Shown here piece by piece: positions 1 to 7,833 of a stretch of 64,000 nt of DNA (the stretch's first letter is position 1; each line of letters opens with the position of its first letter). The notes beneath the pieces were generated by a model, which was given only the letters and a program-made list of their open reading frames with translations, was not told the origin of the DNA and ran no database searches. The stretch comes from Bacteroidales bacterium. GTDB lineage: Bacteria > Bacteroidota > Bacteroidia > Bacteroidales > UBA932. The DNA is taken from contig JAFTFV010000040.1 in assembly GCA_017458265.1 (NCBI GenBank), forward strand, positions 62,001 to 126,000, read 5' to 3'. The translations under genes and the position numbers were made by a program.

Positions 1-1
1 T

Positions 2-262
2 CTTGGCGGAGGATCCAGAAAATCCACCATGACGGACAATTACCGTAAATACGGAATGACAATCAAGAACACTGTCGGTAATAAAAGTGTGACCAACGAC
101 CCTAATACTTCAAGCACTTCTCCTAATACCAAGAATTCACACGATGGTGTGGAGGCCGGCTCATCGGACACAGTAAGTTCAGTGGCATCTACCCTCGATT
201 GGAGCACTACAATCTGGGACCTCAACGGAACATATCCCACCCTGAAGAACCTTCCGGAATAG
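2..262 (+). CDS. C-terminal end of a GLUG-type surface protein (5' truncated by window)
   Basis: The frame is open from the window edge and stops at 260-262, so only the last 86 residues are visible. They are rich in Ser, Thr and Asn and hold no catalytic motif. The final stretch (WSTTIWDLNGTYPTLKNL) closely resembles the C-terminus of the next gene's product (WSADVWSLDGEYPALKNL), so this is probably a paralogous GLUG-repeat lipoprotein displayed on the cell surface. It lies 165 bp upstream of that paralogue on the same strand, suggesting a tandem duplication. The internal ATG at 29 is not taken as the start because the frame continues upstream of it. The function is unknown; an adhesin-like role is inference. 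Confidence 0.7.
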   Translation, partial: LGGGSRKSTMTDNYRKYGMTIKNTVGNKSVTNDPNTSSTSPNTKNSHDGVEAGSSDTVSSVASTLDWSTTIWDLNGTYPTLKNLPE

Positions 263-272
263 CCGTGAACTT

Positions 273-320
273 GAGCCACCTGATGCAAAAAATCGCCCGA
301 ATTCCTGCATCAGGTGGCTC
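273..320. terminator. Perfect 15-bp inverted repeat, probable terminator or mRNA 3' stem
   Basis: Arms 273-287 and 306-320 are exact reverse complements (GAGCCACCTGATGCA / TGCATCAGGTGGCTC) around an 18-nt loop, starting 10 bp after the stop of the upstream gene. No T-run follows, so it is not a classical intrinsic terminator. Its position fits an end-of-transcript hairpin or a mobile palindromic unit. Confidence 0.5.
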
Positions 321-427
321 GGGTAAGCCAGACGGTGCAAAAATAAGGGCAAATAATTGTAACAGGTGGCAGAGACAATCGACCTGAGCAATGCAATGAG
401 CATTTTGTTTATCGCTTTTTTTGTGCA

Positions 428-2950
428 ATGAATATGAGAATAAGAGTATTAGTTTGGTGGGCAGTGGCGGCAGCGGCCCTGTGGTCCTGTCAGGAGCTTC
501 CGCCGGTGAATGAGCCTCAGGAAGAGGTGAAGGAACCGGAGGAGGAGCCGGGGCTGCCCGGGATAGAGGACACATCGGCCCCGGGCCTTATCAGCGCGGA
601 GATTCCTTCCGGCGTACAGAGCAAGGTGTCCCTGGAGGCCTCCGACGCCCCCGGACTGGCTCTGGCCTGGGAGGCTGGAGACTGCCTTAGAATCATCGGC
701 ACAAGTGCAGGGAAGTTTGACATTGTGGAGGAGGGAATGACCCCTTCCAAGGCCGGATTCACCGGAACACCCGTGAGCGGCAGCAGCTTCACTGTGCTGT
801 ATCCCGGCACTTATGAGTCCGAAGCCGCCTGGGAGAACCGCAGCTACGCCGGCCAGAAGCAGACCGGCAACGGCAGCACTTCCCATCTCTTCTGGGAAGC
901 CAGGCTCACCGGCCTATCGTCCTACTCTTCCCTCATATTCGACGGAGACGGCTTTTCCCAGAACGGCGTGGTGAAATTCACCTTTGGCCTTCCGGAAAGG
1001 TTTGAAAGCCTGGAGAAACTCTCCCTCACGGCCCCCGAAGCCGTTTTCCCCACCACCAACAAGGCCGACGGCCCCAAAGCCGCCACCCTTTCCCTGGACC
1101 TGGAAAACTTCTCTTTTGCCGATGATTTCAGGACCGTGAGCGCATACATGATGGCCTCTGCGGCTCCGGTCATCCTTCCCGAGGGCTCCGAATACACTGT
1201 CTCCCTCAGCGGCCCCGGCGGCCAGGAGGAGCAGATAGTGAAGACCGCTCCCGAAGGCGGCCTCCAGATTGGCGGCGGCGTAGTTACGGTGATAAGCCTG
1301 GATGCCCAGGATCTCCAGGAGCCTCTCTTCTGGAAAGGCAGCGGCACCAAGAACGACCCTTACCAGATAAAGACTCTGGAGCACCTGCAGAATATCCACT
1401 ATTCAAAAATGTCTTCCAGCGGTTTCATCCCGGCCGGCGATGCGCTCGTCTACTATGAGCTTGTGGAAGATATTGAGGTTGGGGAGTGGTCCATGGTGAA
1501 CACCGGCAGTTCGAACTCCTACAAATTCTCTTTTGACGGTAAAGGCCATACCTTGCGTGGCTTCTCAAGTACTGCAACCGGCGCCAGCTTCTTCGGATAC
1601 ATGGACGGCTGTACCGTAAAGGACCTTGTCTTTGACACGGTTACCCTTTCAAATGACCTCCAAAGCAGTTCCAAGAACGGTGTTGCCACGGTCTCATATT
1701 ATGCCATAAACAGCACCATAGACAACGTTGACGTAAACAATGTCACCCTCACTGTAACCCAGGGCCAGGACAACAATGACCAGGGAACCGGTGCCATTGC
1801 CGGCCGTATAGCAGACAATACCACGGTCTCCGGCTGCGACGTGACGGGACTCACCATTACAGGCTCCTCTCCTGCCACCAGATTCGGAGGAATAGTGGGA
1901 GTTACCACAGGAGCATCCACAAGGGTTATCAGGAATTGCACGGTGACCAACTTCTCCATAAACGCATCTGCAAGCAAATACGTGGGAGGAATCGCCGGCC
2001 GCAATTCTGCAAATACCGGAACCGGCATAGAAGGATGCGTGGTTACACAGGGACCAGAACCCTGGACGGGGATATTCGGCCTTTCCTCAATCGGCGGTAT
2101 TATAGGAGAGTCAGGAGGAGTGATTGAAATCACTTCATGCAAAGCTTCCTGTTCCCTCAAGACCCCGGCCACTCCGGGCAGCAATCCGCAGGCCTTTGTG
2201 GGCGGGATAGCCGGCAAGCTTAACGGCAGCATCAAAAAGTCCGTCTCCTCTGTTTCCATCTCCTACACATCCAACAGGCAGAAAGCCCTTGGCGGCCTTG
2301 TGGGCGGTTCTTCCGGTGCGATGACAATCCAGGAGTCATGTTATGACGGAGGAACCGTTAACGGAATGTCCCAGCTTGGCGGCCTTGTGGGCCAGTGCGG
2401 CCATGACCTCACACTTGAGAACTGCTATTCTGCAGGAACCCTCACAGTGTATGACGGTTACTACGGCGGCCTCGTCGGCTATGTCTCTGCAGCCGTTACG
2501 GTGATCGTAAACAACTCATACTCAGTTATGACAGTTGCCAATACCCACAATGGCAGCAACAATGCCCTGGGCGGCCTTATCGGCGGTACAGACAAAGTTG
2601 CGGCCGTTTGGAACGTGTCCGGACTCCTGGCCTGGAATGAGAGTATTTCCATAAATACCAGCACCCAGACAGACGGTGTGATAATTGGCCAGATTCACCC
2701 CAGCGGCGGCACCGGCGCCACATCGTTTACAAACTGCTGGTACAGGAACGACCTCTCCTACACTAAGGCTTCAACGGCCCGCACCCCCGGAAACGATGCA
2801 GACTGTACCCTGGCCGATACCCGGCGTTATGACGGGAAACGCGCGGCTTCCGGAGTGTCCTGCAGCGCAAAAGCCACAGAACTGGGCTGGAGTGCCGATG
2901 TATGGAGCCTGGATGGCGAATACCCTGCTCTTAAAAACCTTGAGCAATGA
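428..2950 (+). CDS. Surface lipoprotein with fimbrillin-like N-terminus and GLUG repeats
   Basis: 840 residues. A lipoprotein signal peptide ends in LWSC (Cys21), followed by an acidic Pro/Glu-rich linker typical of surface-exported Bacteroidota lipoproteins. Residues of about 50-290 resemble the fimbrillin-like beta-sandwich fold (AWEAGDCLRI, then a hydrophobic strand pattern). From about residue 300 to 790 there are repeated GLUG-type motifs: GGIVG, GGIAG, GGIIG, GGLVG, GGLIG. The C-terminus repeats the ending of the upstream partial gene. The stop overlaps the ATG of the next gene by 4 nt (ATGA), so it leads an operon with two phosphatases. An adhesion or substrate-binding role is inferred from the family; no enzymatic residues are visible. 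An alternative start is the ATG at 434. Confidence 0.8.
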   Translation: MNMRIRVLVWWAVAAAALWSCQELPPVNEPQEEVKEPEEEPGLPGIEDTSAPGLISAEIPSGVQSKVSLEASDAPGLALAWEAGDCLRIIGTSAGKFDIVEEGMTPSKAGFTGTPVSGSSFTVLYPGTYESEAAWENRSYAGQKQTGNGSTSHLFWEARLTGLSSYSSLIFDGDGFSQNGVVKFTFGLPERFESLEKLSLTAPEAVFPTTNKADGPKAATLSLDLENFSFADDFRTVSAYMMASAAPVILPEGSEYTVSLSGPGGQEEQIVKTAPEGGLQIGGGVVTVISLDAQDLQEPLFWKGSGTKNDPYQIKTLEHLQNIHYSKMSSSGFIPAGDALVYYELVEDIEVGEWSMVNTGSSNSYKFSFDGKGHTLRGFSSTATGASFFGYMDGCTVKDLVFDTVTLSNDLQSSSKNGVATVSYYAINSTIDNVDVNNVTLTVTQGQDNNDQGTGAIAGRIADNTTVSGCDVTGLTITGSSPATRFGGIVGVTTGASTRVIRNCTVTNFSINASASKYVGGIAGRNSANTGTGIEGCVVTQGPEPWTGIFGLSSIGGIIGESGGVIEITSCKASCSLKTPATPGSNPQAFVGGIAGKLNGSIKKSVSSVSISYTSNRQKALGGLVGGSSGAMTIQESCYDGGTVNGMSQLGGLVGQCGHDLTLENCYSAGTLTVYDGYYGGLVGYVSAAVTVIVNNSYSVMTVANTHNGSNNALGGLIGGTDKVAAVWNVSGLLAWNESISINTSTQTDGVIIGQIHPSGGTGATSFTNCWYRNDLSYTKASTARTPGNDADCTLADTRRYDGKRAASGVSCSAKATELGWSADVWSLDGEYPALKNLEQ

Positions 2951-3819
2951 AAAGAGTGCTGATAGCTGTTGTTGTGGCCGTCCTGGCTTCTGCGTGCGGC
3001 AGGGTTGAAAAGGCTCCGGTGCACGTTGTGATGATAGGCATTGACGGATGGTCTGCGGCAGAGTTCCGGGAGGCCGACATGCCTTTTGTCAAAAGCCTTA
3101 TGGAAGAAGGGGCCTGGACCCTGGACAAGCGCTGCGTCATACCAACTGCAAGTGCAATCAACTGGATGACCCTCTTCTCAGGAGTGCAGCCGGAATACCA
3201 TGGATACACCCAGTGGAATTCCACGGCGCCTGATTTCACCCAGGCTGCAGGGATAAAGACCATTTTCCGTTTGGAAAGGGAGCAGCACCCCTCTTCAGAC
3301 ATCCTTGTCACTTACCAGTGGGACGTTATCCGCTCGCTGGTGGATTCGAGCGCCGTGACAACCATCCTGCCCTTTGACCAGACAGAGGCCGGAGACTTTG
3401 AGGAGGTGGATTATGCCGCCGATTATTTCCTTCAGAAGAGCCCGCGGCTTTCCCTTATCTACTTTGGCACCCTTGATGAGACCGGGCACGAATACGGCTG
3501 GAAATCGGACCAGTACAGGGCATATCTCACACATATCGACAGTGTTGTGAAAGGGGTTGCAGAGGCTGCATCCTCAATGGGGGATGTTGTGTTTGTCCTC
3601 ACCACAGACCATGGCGGTCTTGGCAAATCCCATACCGGCTGTTATGTAGACGACGTGATGCAGACCCCGCTTTTCATCTGGGGAAAAGGCATCAAGAAGA
3701 ATCACAAGATAGAAGGACCCGCCATACAGATGGATGTCACGGCCACAATGGCCCGTATCCTGGGCATAGAAACGCCCTCATTCTGGACCGGACGGGTATT
3801 GGAAGACATATTTGAATGA
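2947..3819 (+). CDS. Type I phosphodiesterase/nucleotide pyrophosphatase-like lipoprotein
   Basis: 290 residues with a lipoprotein signal peptide (Cys at about 17, ASAC), so probably anchored facing the periplasm. The alkaline-phosphatase superfamily is recognised by the metal motif IGIDGW (Asp33), a nucleophile region IPTASAINW (Thr67/Ser69, with Asn72 equivalent to the substrate-binding Asn), DETGHEYG (metal Asp and His), TTDHGG, and a final His in KSHTG. The length is that of a compact NPP domain without extensions. The start codon overlaps the previous stop and its own stop overlaps the next start (ATGA at 3816), so it is translationally coupled to the GLUG protein and the HAD/histidine-phosphatase fusion. 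The likely reaction is hydrolysis of phosphodiester or pyrophosphate bonds; the substrate is unknown. Confidence 0.8.
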   Translation: MKRVLIAVVVAVLASACGRVEKAPVHVVMIGIDGWSAAEFREADMPFVKSLMEEGAWTLDKRCVIPTASAINWMTLFSGVQPEYHGYTQWNSTAPDFTQAAGIKTIFRLEREQHPSSDILVTYQWDVIRSLVDSSAVTTILPFDQTEAGDFEEVDYAADYFLQKSPRLSLIYFGTLDETGHEYGWKSDQYRAYLTHIDSVVKGVAEAASSMGDVVFVLTTDHGGLGKSHTGCYVDDVMQTPLFIWGKGIKKNHKIEGPAIQMDVTATMARILGIETPSFWTGRVLEDIFE

Positions 3820-6023
3820 AAAGGTTTTGGCTTGAAGCGCTGTGCTGCGTAATTGTTCTCTCCTGCACGCCTTCACTTAAGCGCGGGCAGTGGGAGGAAG
3901 AAACGTACAATGCCCTCAGTTCCCTTATCTCAGACAAGGGGAACCGCGGAGGCTATGCGGTATTCGACTGTGACAATACTTCCATACTCCACGATGTCAC
4001 GCATACCCTCATGCTGTACCAGATAGAGAACCTGCGCTTTGCGGCTGCTCCGGAGCACTCTTTCCTTGAAGGGCTTGGAGATGTGGATTTTCCCTTGGAG
4101 GGCATTGGCATGACTGCAAGGGAAACGGGCAGGGAACTTGCCAGGGAGTATTATAGCCTGAAGGACAATTTCAACGACAGCCTCTATCTGGCTTTCAGGG
4201 CCCGTTTCCTTGCCTTCTATGAGGCCGTGGGCGCAAATTATGATTATGGCACCCTTTGTATCTGGGAACCTTCCCTTGCCAACGGCTTCACCAGAGAAGA
4301 ACTTCTGGACCTTGGACGCGGGAGCATAAACTATTGGCTTTCCCAGGGACGTGTATGGAGGGAAACATGGGTTTCCCCGGACGGAAGATTCAGCGGCACG
4401 GCCCAAAAAGGCCTTGTGGTTACCGATGACATGAAGTCCCTGTACAAAGCTCTGGGCAAGGCAGGGATAACGCCATATATATGTTCTGCTTCTCCCGAAT
4501 GGCTTGTAGAGATACTTGCCACAGACCGCAAACTTGGCTTTGGGCTTTCCCCGGAGCAGGTTTTCGGGATTCGGCTGGACGGGGCCGGTGACTATCCGCA
4601 GCCTTACAAGGAAGGCAAGGTGGAGTGCATAGGCCGGTTCATTGCACCGCTTCACGGCGGCGCGCAGCCTCTCCTTGTGGCCGGAGACAGTGAAGGGGAC
4701 CTTGCCATGCTCAAAGCATACCCGTCCATGAAAATCGGCCTTGTCATGAACCAGTTCCGCGGAGGTGAGATTGAAGACCTTGCGTATGCCCGTGACGGCC
4801 GGTATTATGGCCAGAGCGTATGCATTGATGAAACTCACGCTATCAGGAAGTCCCTGCTGGAAATGCCTTCACGTGCCGGCGGATGCTACCACTCCTATGA
4901 AGAGCCGCAAATAACGGACACTCCGGCGCCAAAAGGCTATAAGCCGTTTTACATAAGCCATTACGGCCGTCACGGCTCCCGCTATCACACGCCCAAGATG
5001 CTTTCACGCTGCTATCCGCGGGAACTGGAGAAAGCCGCGTCTCTTGGCATGCTCACAGACAATGGCCTCAAAGTCCTGGAACGCATGCAGGAGGTGTACA
5101 AGGCGCATGAAGGAAAGATAGGGGACCTTGCCATAAGGGGAGAGCGGGAGCACAGGGGAATCGGCATGAGAATGGCGGGGCGTTTCCCCGAGGTTTTTGC
5201 CGGAAGGGACAGCGTAATTGCCGTAGCAACCCATTATCCCCGCTGCCAGGCGAGCATGCGTTCGTTCCTTGAAGGCCTGGGCAGTGCCGCAAAGGCCGTT
5301 TCAACAGACGCCGGGAGGCAGTATTATTCTGTCCTCTGCCACGATTATGAAGACCAGACGGCTGTTTTTGACGAGGTTTCCGCCTTGCAGCGCAGTATAA
5401 GGGACAGGCGGACAGACCCGTCCGGGATGCAGGCCCGCCTTTTCAAGGAAGGCTGTGAGCCGGACAGTATACAGGTGATACTCAAAGGCATATATATTTA
5501 CGGCTGTCAGGAAGAAGACCTGGACCTCCCGGAAGAAGGACGCCTGTTCAGTTTCTTTACCCCCCGGGAGCTTTTCCAGCAGTGGAGCATCTATTCCGAC
5601 GTGGTCTACGGCGAGATGGGCCCCAGCAAGGAGTATTCCGGGAAGGTGGTCCCGTCGGCAAAAAGCCTTGTTGCCGATATAGTCTCCAAGGCCTCGGCTG
5701 CAGTGGACGGTGCGGATGTGGCGGCCCACCTCCGTTTTGGCCATGACAACGGCCTTGTCCCCCTCCTGTCCCTCATGGGAGTGGAAGGCTACACCGCCGT
5801 GGTCCCCATAGACGGTGCCTGGAAAGTGTGGCCGAGTTTTGAGCGCATTCCCATGGCCTCCAACCTCCAGATGGTGTTTTACAGAGGCAGCAGTGCCGAT
5901 GATGTCATTGTGAAACTTCTCCTGAACGAAAAGGAAACGCGCATCCCCGGCCTTGAGTCATATAGCGGGCCATATTACAAATGGAGCATACTTGAACCTT
6001 ACCTTAAAAGCAAAGCAGAGTGA
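3816..6023 (+). CDS. Fusion of a HAD phosphatase and a histidine acid phosphatase (MINPP/phytase-like)
   Basis: 735 residues with a lipoprotein-type N-terminus (VLSC). The N-terminal half (about 45-340) is a HAD hydrolase: DCDNT (nucleophile Asp51, Asp53), CSAS (motif II), KEGK (Lys268) and GDSEGD (motif IV), closest in pattern to phosphoserine/phosphocholine phosphatase types. The C-terminal half (about 370-735) is a branch-2 histidine phosphatase: YGRHGSR (His386) and RFGHDNG (His643, Asp644), the pair used by multiple inositol polyphosphate phosphatases and phytases. Both catalytic sets are intact, so one exported polypeptide carries two unrelated phosphomonoesterases. It is translationally coupled to the phosphodiesterase gene upstream, consistent with stepwise release of phosphate from an organic phosphate. 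The actual substrate is inference. Confidence 0.85.
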   Translation: MKRFWLEALCCVIVLSCTPSLKRGQWEEETYNALSSLISDKGNRGGYAVFDCDNTSILHDVTHTLMLYQIENLRFAAAPEHSFLEGLGDVDFPLEGIGMTARETGRELAREYYSLKDNFNDSLYLAFRARFLAFYEAVGANYDYGTLCIWEPSLANGFTREELLDLGRGSINYWLSQGRVWRETWVSPDGRFSGTAQKGLVVTDDMKSLYKALGKAGITPYICSASPEWLVEILATDRKLGFGLSPEQVFGIRLDGAGDYPQPYKEGKVECIGRFIAPLHGGAQPLLVAGDSEGDLAMLKAYPSMKIGLVMNQFRGGEIEDLAYARDGRYYGQSVCIDETHAIRKSLLEMPSRAGGCYHSYEEPQITDTPAPKGYKPFYISHYGRHGSRYHTPKMLSRCYPRELEKAASLGMLTDNGLKVLERMQEVYKAHEGKIGDLAIRGEREHRGIGMRMAGRFPEVFAGRDSVIAVATHYPRCQASMRSFLEGLGSAAKAVSTDAGRQYYSVLCHDYEDQTAVFDEVSALQRSIRDRRTDPSGMQARLFKEGCEPDSIQVILKGIYIYGCQEEDLDLPEEGRLFSFFTPRELFQQWSIYSDVVYGEMGPSKEYSGKVVPSAKSLVADIVSKASAAVDGADVAAHLRFGHDNGLVPLLSLMGVEGYTAVVPIDGAWKVWPSFERIPMASNLQMVFYRGSSADDVIVKLLLNEKETRIPGLESYSGPYYKWSILEPYLKSKAE

Positions 6024-6136
6024 AAACAAACTACGAGAAGCCGGAGTGCTATACTGTGGAAATCTTCCCTGCGGGAAAGACAATGGATTTTGGATCTCTT
6101 GAAAACATGAACCCTAAAAATGATGACTGGGATTAA
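6020..6136 (+). CDS. Small 38-residue Tyr/Pro-motif peptide
   Basis: A GTG start overlaps the preceding TGA (GTGA). The product has 38 residues, begins MKTNYEKPECYTVEIF and has an acidic, Asn/Asp-rich tail ending DDWD. The N-terminal Y-x-x-P-E pattern followed by alternating hydrophobics recurs in two other short ORFs here (35802-35945 and 37399-37530), each also directly upstream of a lipoprotein gene. Its end overlaps the start of the fimbrillin/EEP gene by 17 nt. It has no signal peptide. The function is unknown; the shared pattern and position argue that it is a real gene and not chance. Confidence 0.65.
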   Translation: MKTNYEKPECYTVEIFPAGKTMDFGSLENMNPKNDDWD

Positions 6137-7811
6137 ACATATAAGTGCAGCCATGCTGGCAGCGGTGCTTGTTCTTCCTTCGTGCCGGGAAAACCCGGCC
6201 CCGGAGGAGGCAGATCAGAAGTCTTATACACTTACGCTGGAGGCCGGTTTCGAGGCCCTCACAAAGGCAGATACGGACCCTTCTTCCGGAAGCATGACCT
6301 GGAGCAGTACAGACCGGATTGCCGTAGGGCTTGACGACGGGACCTTCGTCCCCTTTGACCTTGTGAGCGGGGCCGGAGAGGCATCGGCAAGTTTCTCGGG
6401 AACTGTCCCGGGAGGCAAGACCGTGTCCGGGAAAGCCTACTATCCCTGGTGGGACGGGGCATATTCCACCGGAGTGAGGCGCATAACCCCGCCGGAAGAG
6501 GAGGCCTATGTATCAGACACTTATACCCCCGCCGTCATGAGTGCCGATATCGTCCCCGGCTCTCCCCTCTCCTTCAGGCACGAGGGCGGTATCATCCGTT
6601 TTGTGCTCAAGGGCCTGCCTTCATCGGCGGTAAAATTCACCTTCACCTCCGATGGCGGTGTTTACGGGAACGACTCATACAGCGTCACTTTCCCCGCCGG
6701 AGGTGCCTTGACGCGCGTTTTCTCCGTCCCTGTACAGACCGGGACGCTGGCCCCTTATACCATTTCCATTTCAAACATTGCCGGAGATGTCCTCCTGTCC
6801 AAGGGCAAGCGCTCCTCTACGGAAATCAGGCGCTGTGACCTCAGGAACCTCACCCCGCTGGAAGTTGTGCTCACCAACAACTGCAGGATAATGGAATACA
6901 ACATCCTCAACGGCATGGAGGCCGACTATGACAACAACTATGACAACTTTGTTGCGTGGGTGCGCTCCATGGCTCCGGACATCCTTGTGCTCACTGAGTC
7001 CAAGCCCTTCAACAAGGACAAAACGGAAAAGTCCACTCCCACTTATTTCCAGTCCAGGATGCAGACAAGGGCGGCACGCTGGGGCCATGCAAACGTAGCC
7101 ATTGTGAACAAGGACGATTACCCGGTGGTGATAACCTCATCGTCACCCATAACCGTGAATTCCACGCTCACGGGCGCAAATACAAAACACGGCGCCATAC
7201 ATGTGAGTACTAAGGGATATGAGATTGTGGGCCTCCACCTGCAGCCCACACTGGAAACGGGGTTTGACCCCGAAACCACCAACAAATACGAATACTACGG
7301 CGGCAAGAGGGTGGAAGAGATTGAGTATATTCTTGGAGCCACACTCTCTGCATACCCGGCCAGGGGAAACTGGATTTTTGCGGGCGATTTCAACAGTTAC
7401 AGCTCACTTGAGAAAACAGCAAAGAGCCCTTACGGGGCGAAGTCTGCCTGGTCTTATCCCGACTACAATGGCAGTACGTCTGCGGCATACGACGTCTATG
7501 ACACCATTGTTGGGGCAGGTCTCACTGATGTCTTTTACACCATCAATTCGGGTGTTTTCCAGCCCACCATGTACCATGGATGTTCCCGCATAGACTATTT
7601 CTTCGCATCGTCAGACGTTTATGCCCGCATCAAGAGGGCAGAGGTGCTGATTGGCGGCTTCCCGGGGAACTACTCATCGGCAGATGAGACTCCCAACCCG
7701 TCAGACCATTTCCCCATTCTCATGGATATTGCAGACTATGCGTTCAAAGTTCTTGACGGCAGCAACACCATAAATGACTGGGATGATTCCCCGGGCATTG
7801 AAGAAGACTGA
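6120..7811 (+). CDS. Fimbrillin-like lipoprotein fused to an endonuclease/exonuclease/phosphatase domain
   Basis: 563 residues with lipoprotein signal ending LPSC. Residues of about 30-250 look like a fimbrillin-type domain (TWSSTDRIAVG, then KAYYPW), the usual N-terminus of Mfa/FimB-like surface lipoproteins. Residues of about 255-545 carry an EEP (DNase I-like) fold: EYNILNG, LTESKPF (metal Glu), GLHLQP (His), AGDFNSYS (Asp and Asn), CSRIDYFFAS and PSDHFPIL (terminal catalytic Asp-His). The catalytic set appears complete, so this should be a surface-tethered nuclease or phosphodiesterase/phosphatase. ATG 6123 is an equally good start. It closes the operon that begins with the GLUG protein and carries three other phosphoesterase domains. 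Confidence 0.8.
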   Translation: MMTGIKHISAAMLAAVLVLPSCRENPAPEEADQKSYTLTLEAGFEALTKADTDPSSGSMTWSSTDRIAVGLDDGTFVPFDLVSGAGEASASFSGTVPGGKTVSGKAYYPWWDGAYSTGVRRITPPEEEAYVSDTYTPAVMSADIVPGSPLSFRHEGGIIRFVLKGLPSSAVKFTFTSDGGVYGNDSYSVTFPAGGALTRVFSVPVQTGTLAPYTISISNIAGDVLLSKGKRSSTEIRRCDLRNLTPLEVVLTNNCRIMEYNILNGMEADYDNNYDNFVAWVRSMAPDILVLTESKPFNKDKTEKSTPTYFQSRMQTRAARWGHANVAIVNKDDYPVVITSSSPITVNSTLTGANTKHGAIHVSTKGYEIVGLHLQPTLETGFDPETTNKYEYYGGKRVEEIEYILGATLSAYPARGNWIFAGDFNSYSSLEKTAKSPYGAKSAWSYPDYNGSTSAAYDVYDTIVGAGLTDVFYTINSGVFQPTMYHGCSRIDYFFASSDVYARIKRAEVLIGGFPGNYSSADETPNPSDHFPILMDIADYAFKVLDGSNTINDWDDSPGIEED

Positions 7812-7833
7812 TATTTTTTTGTAACTTGGCGTC

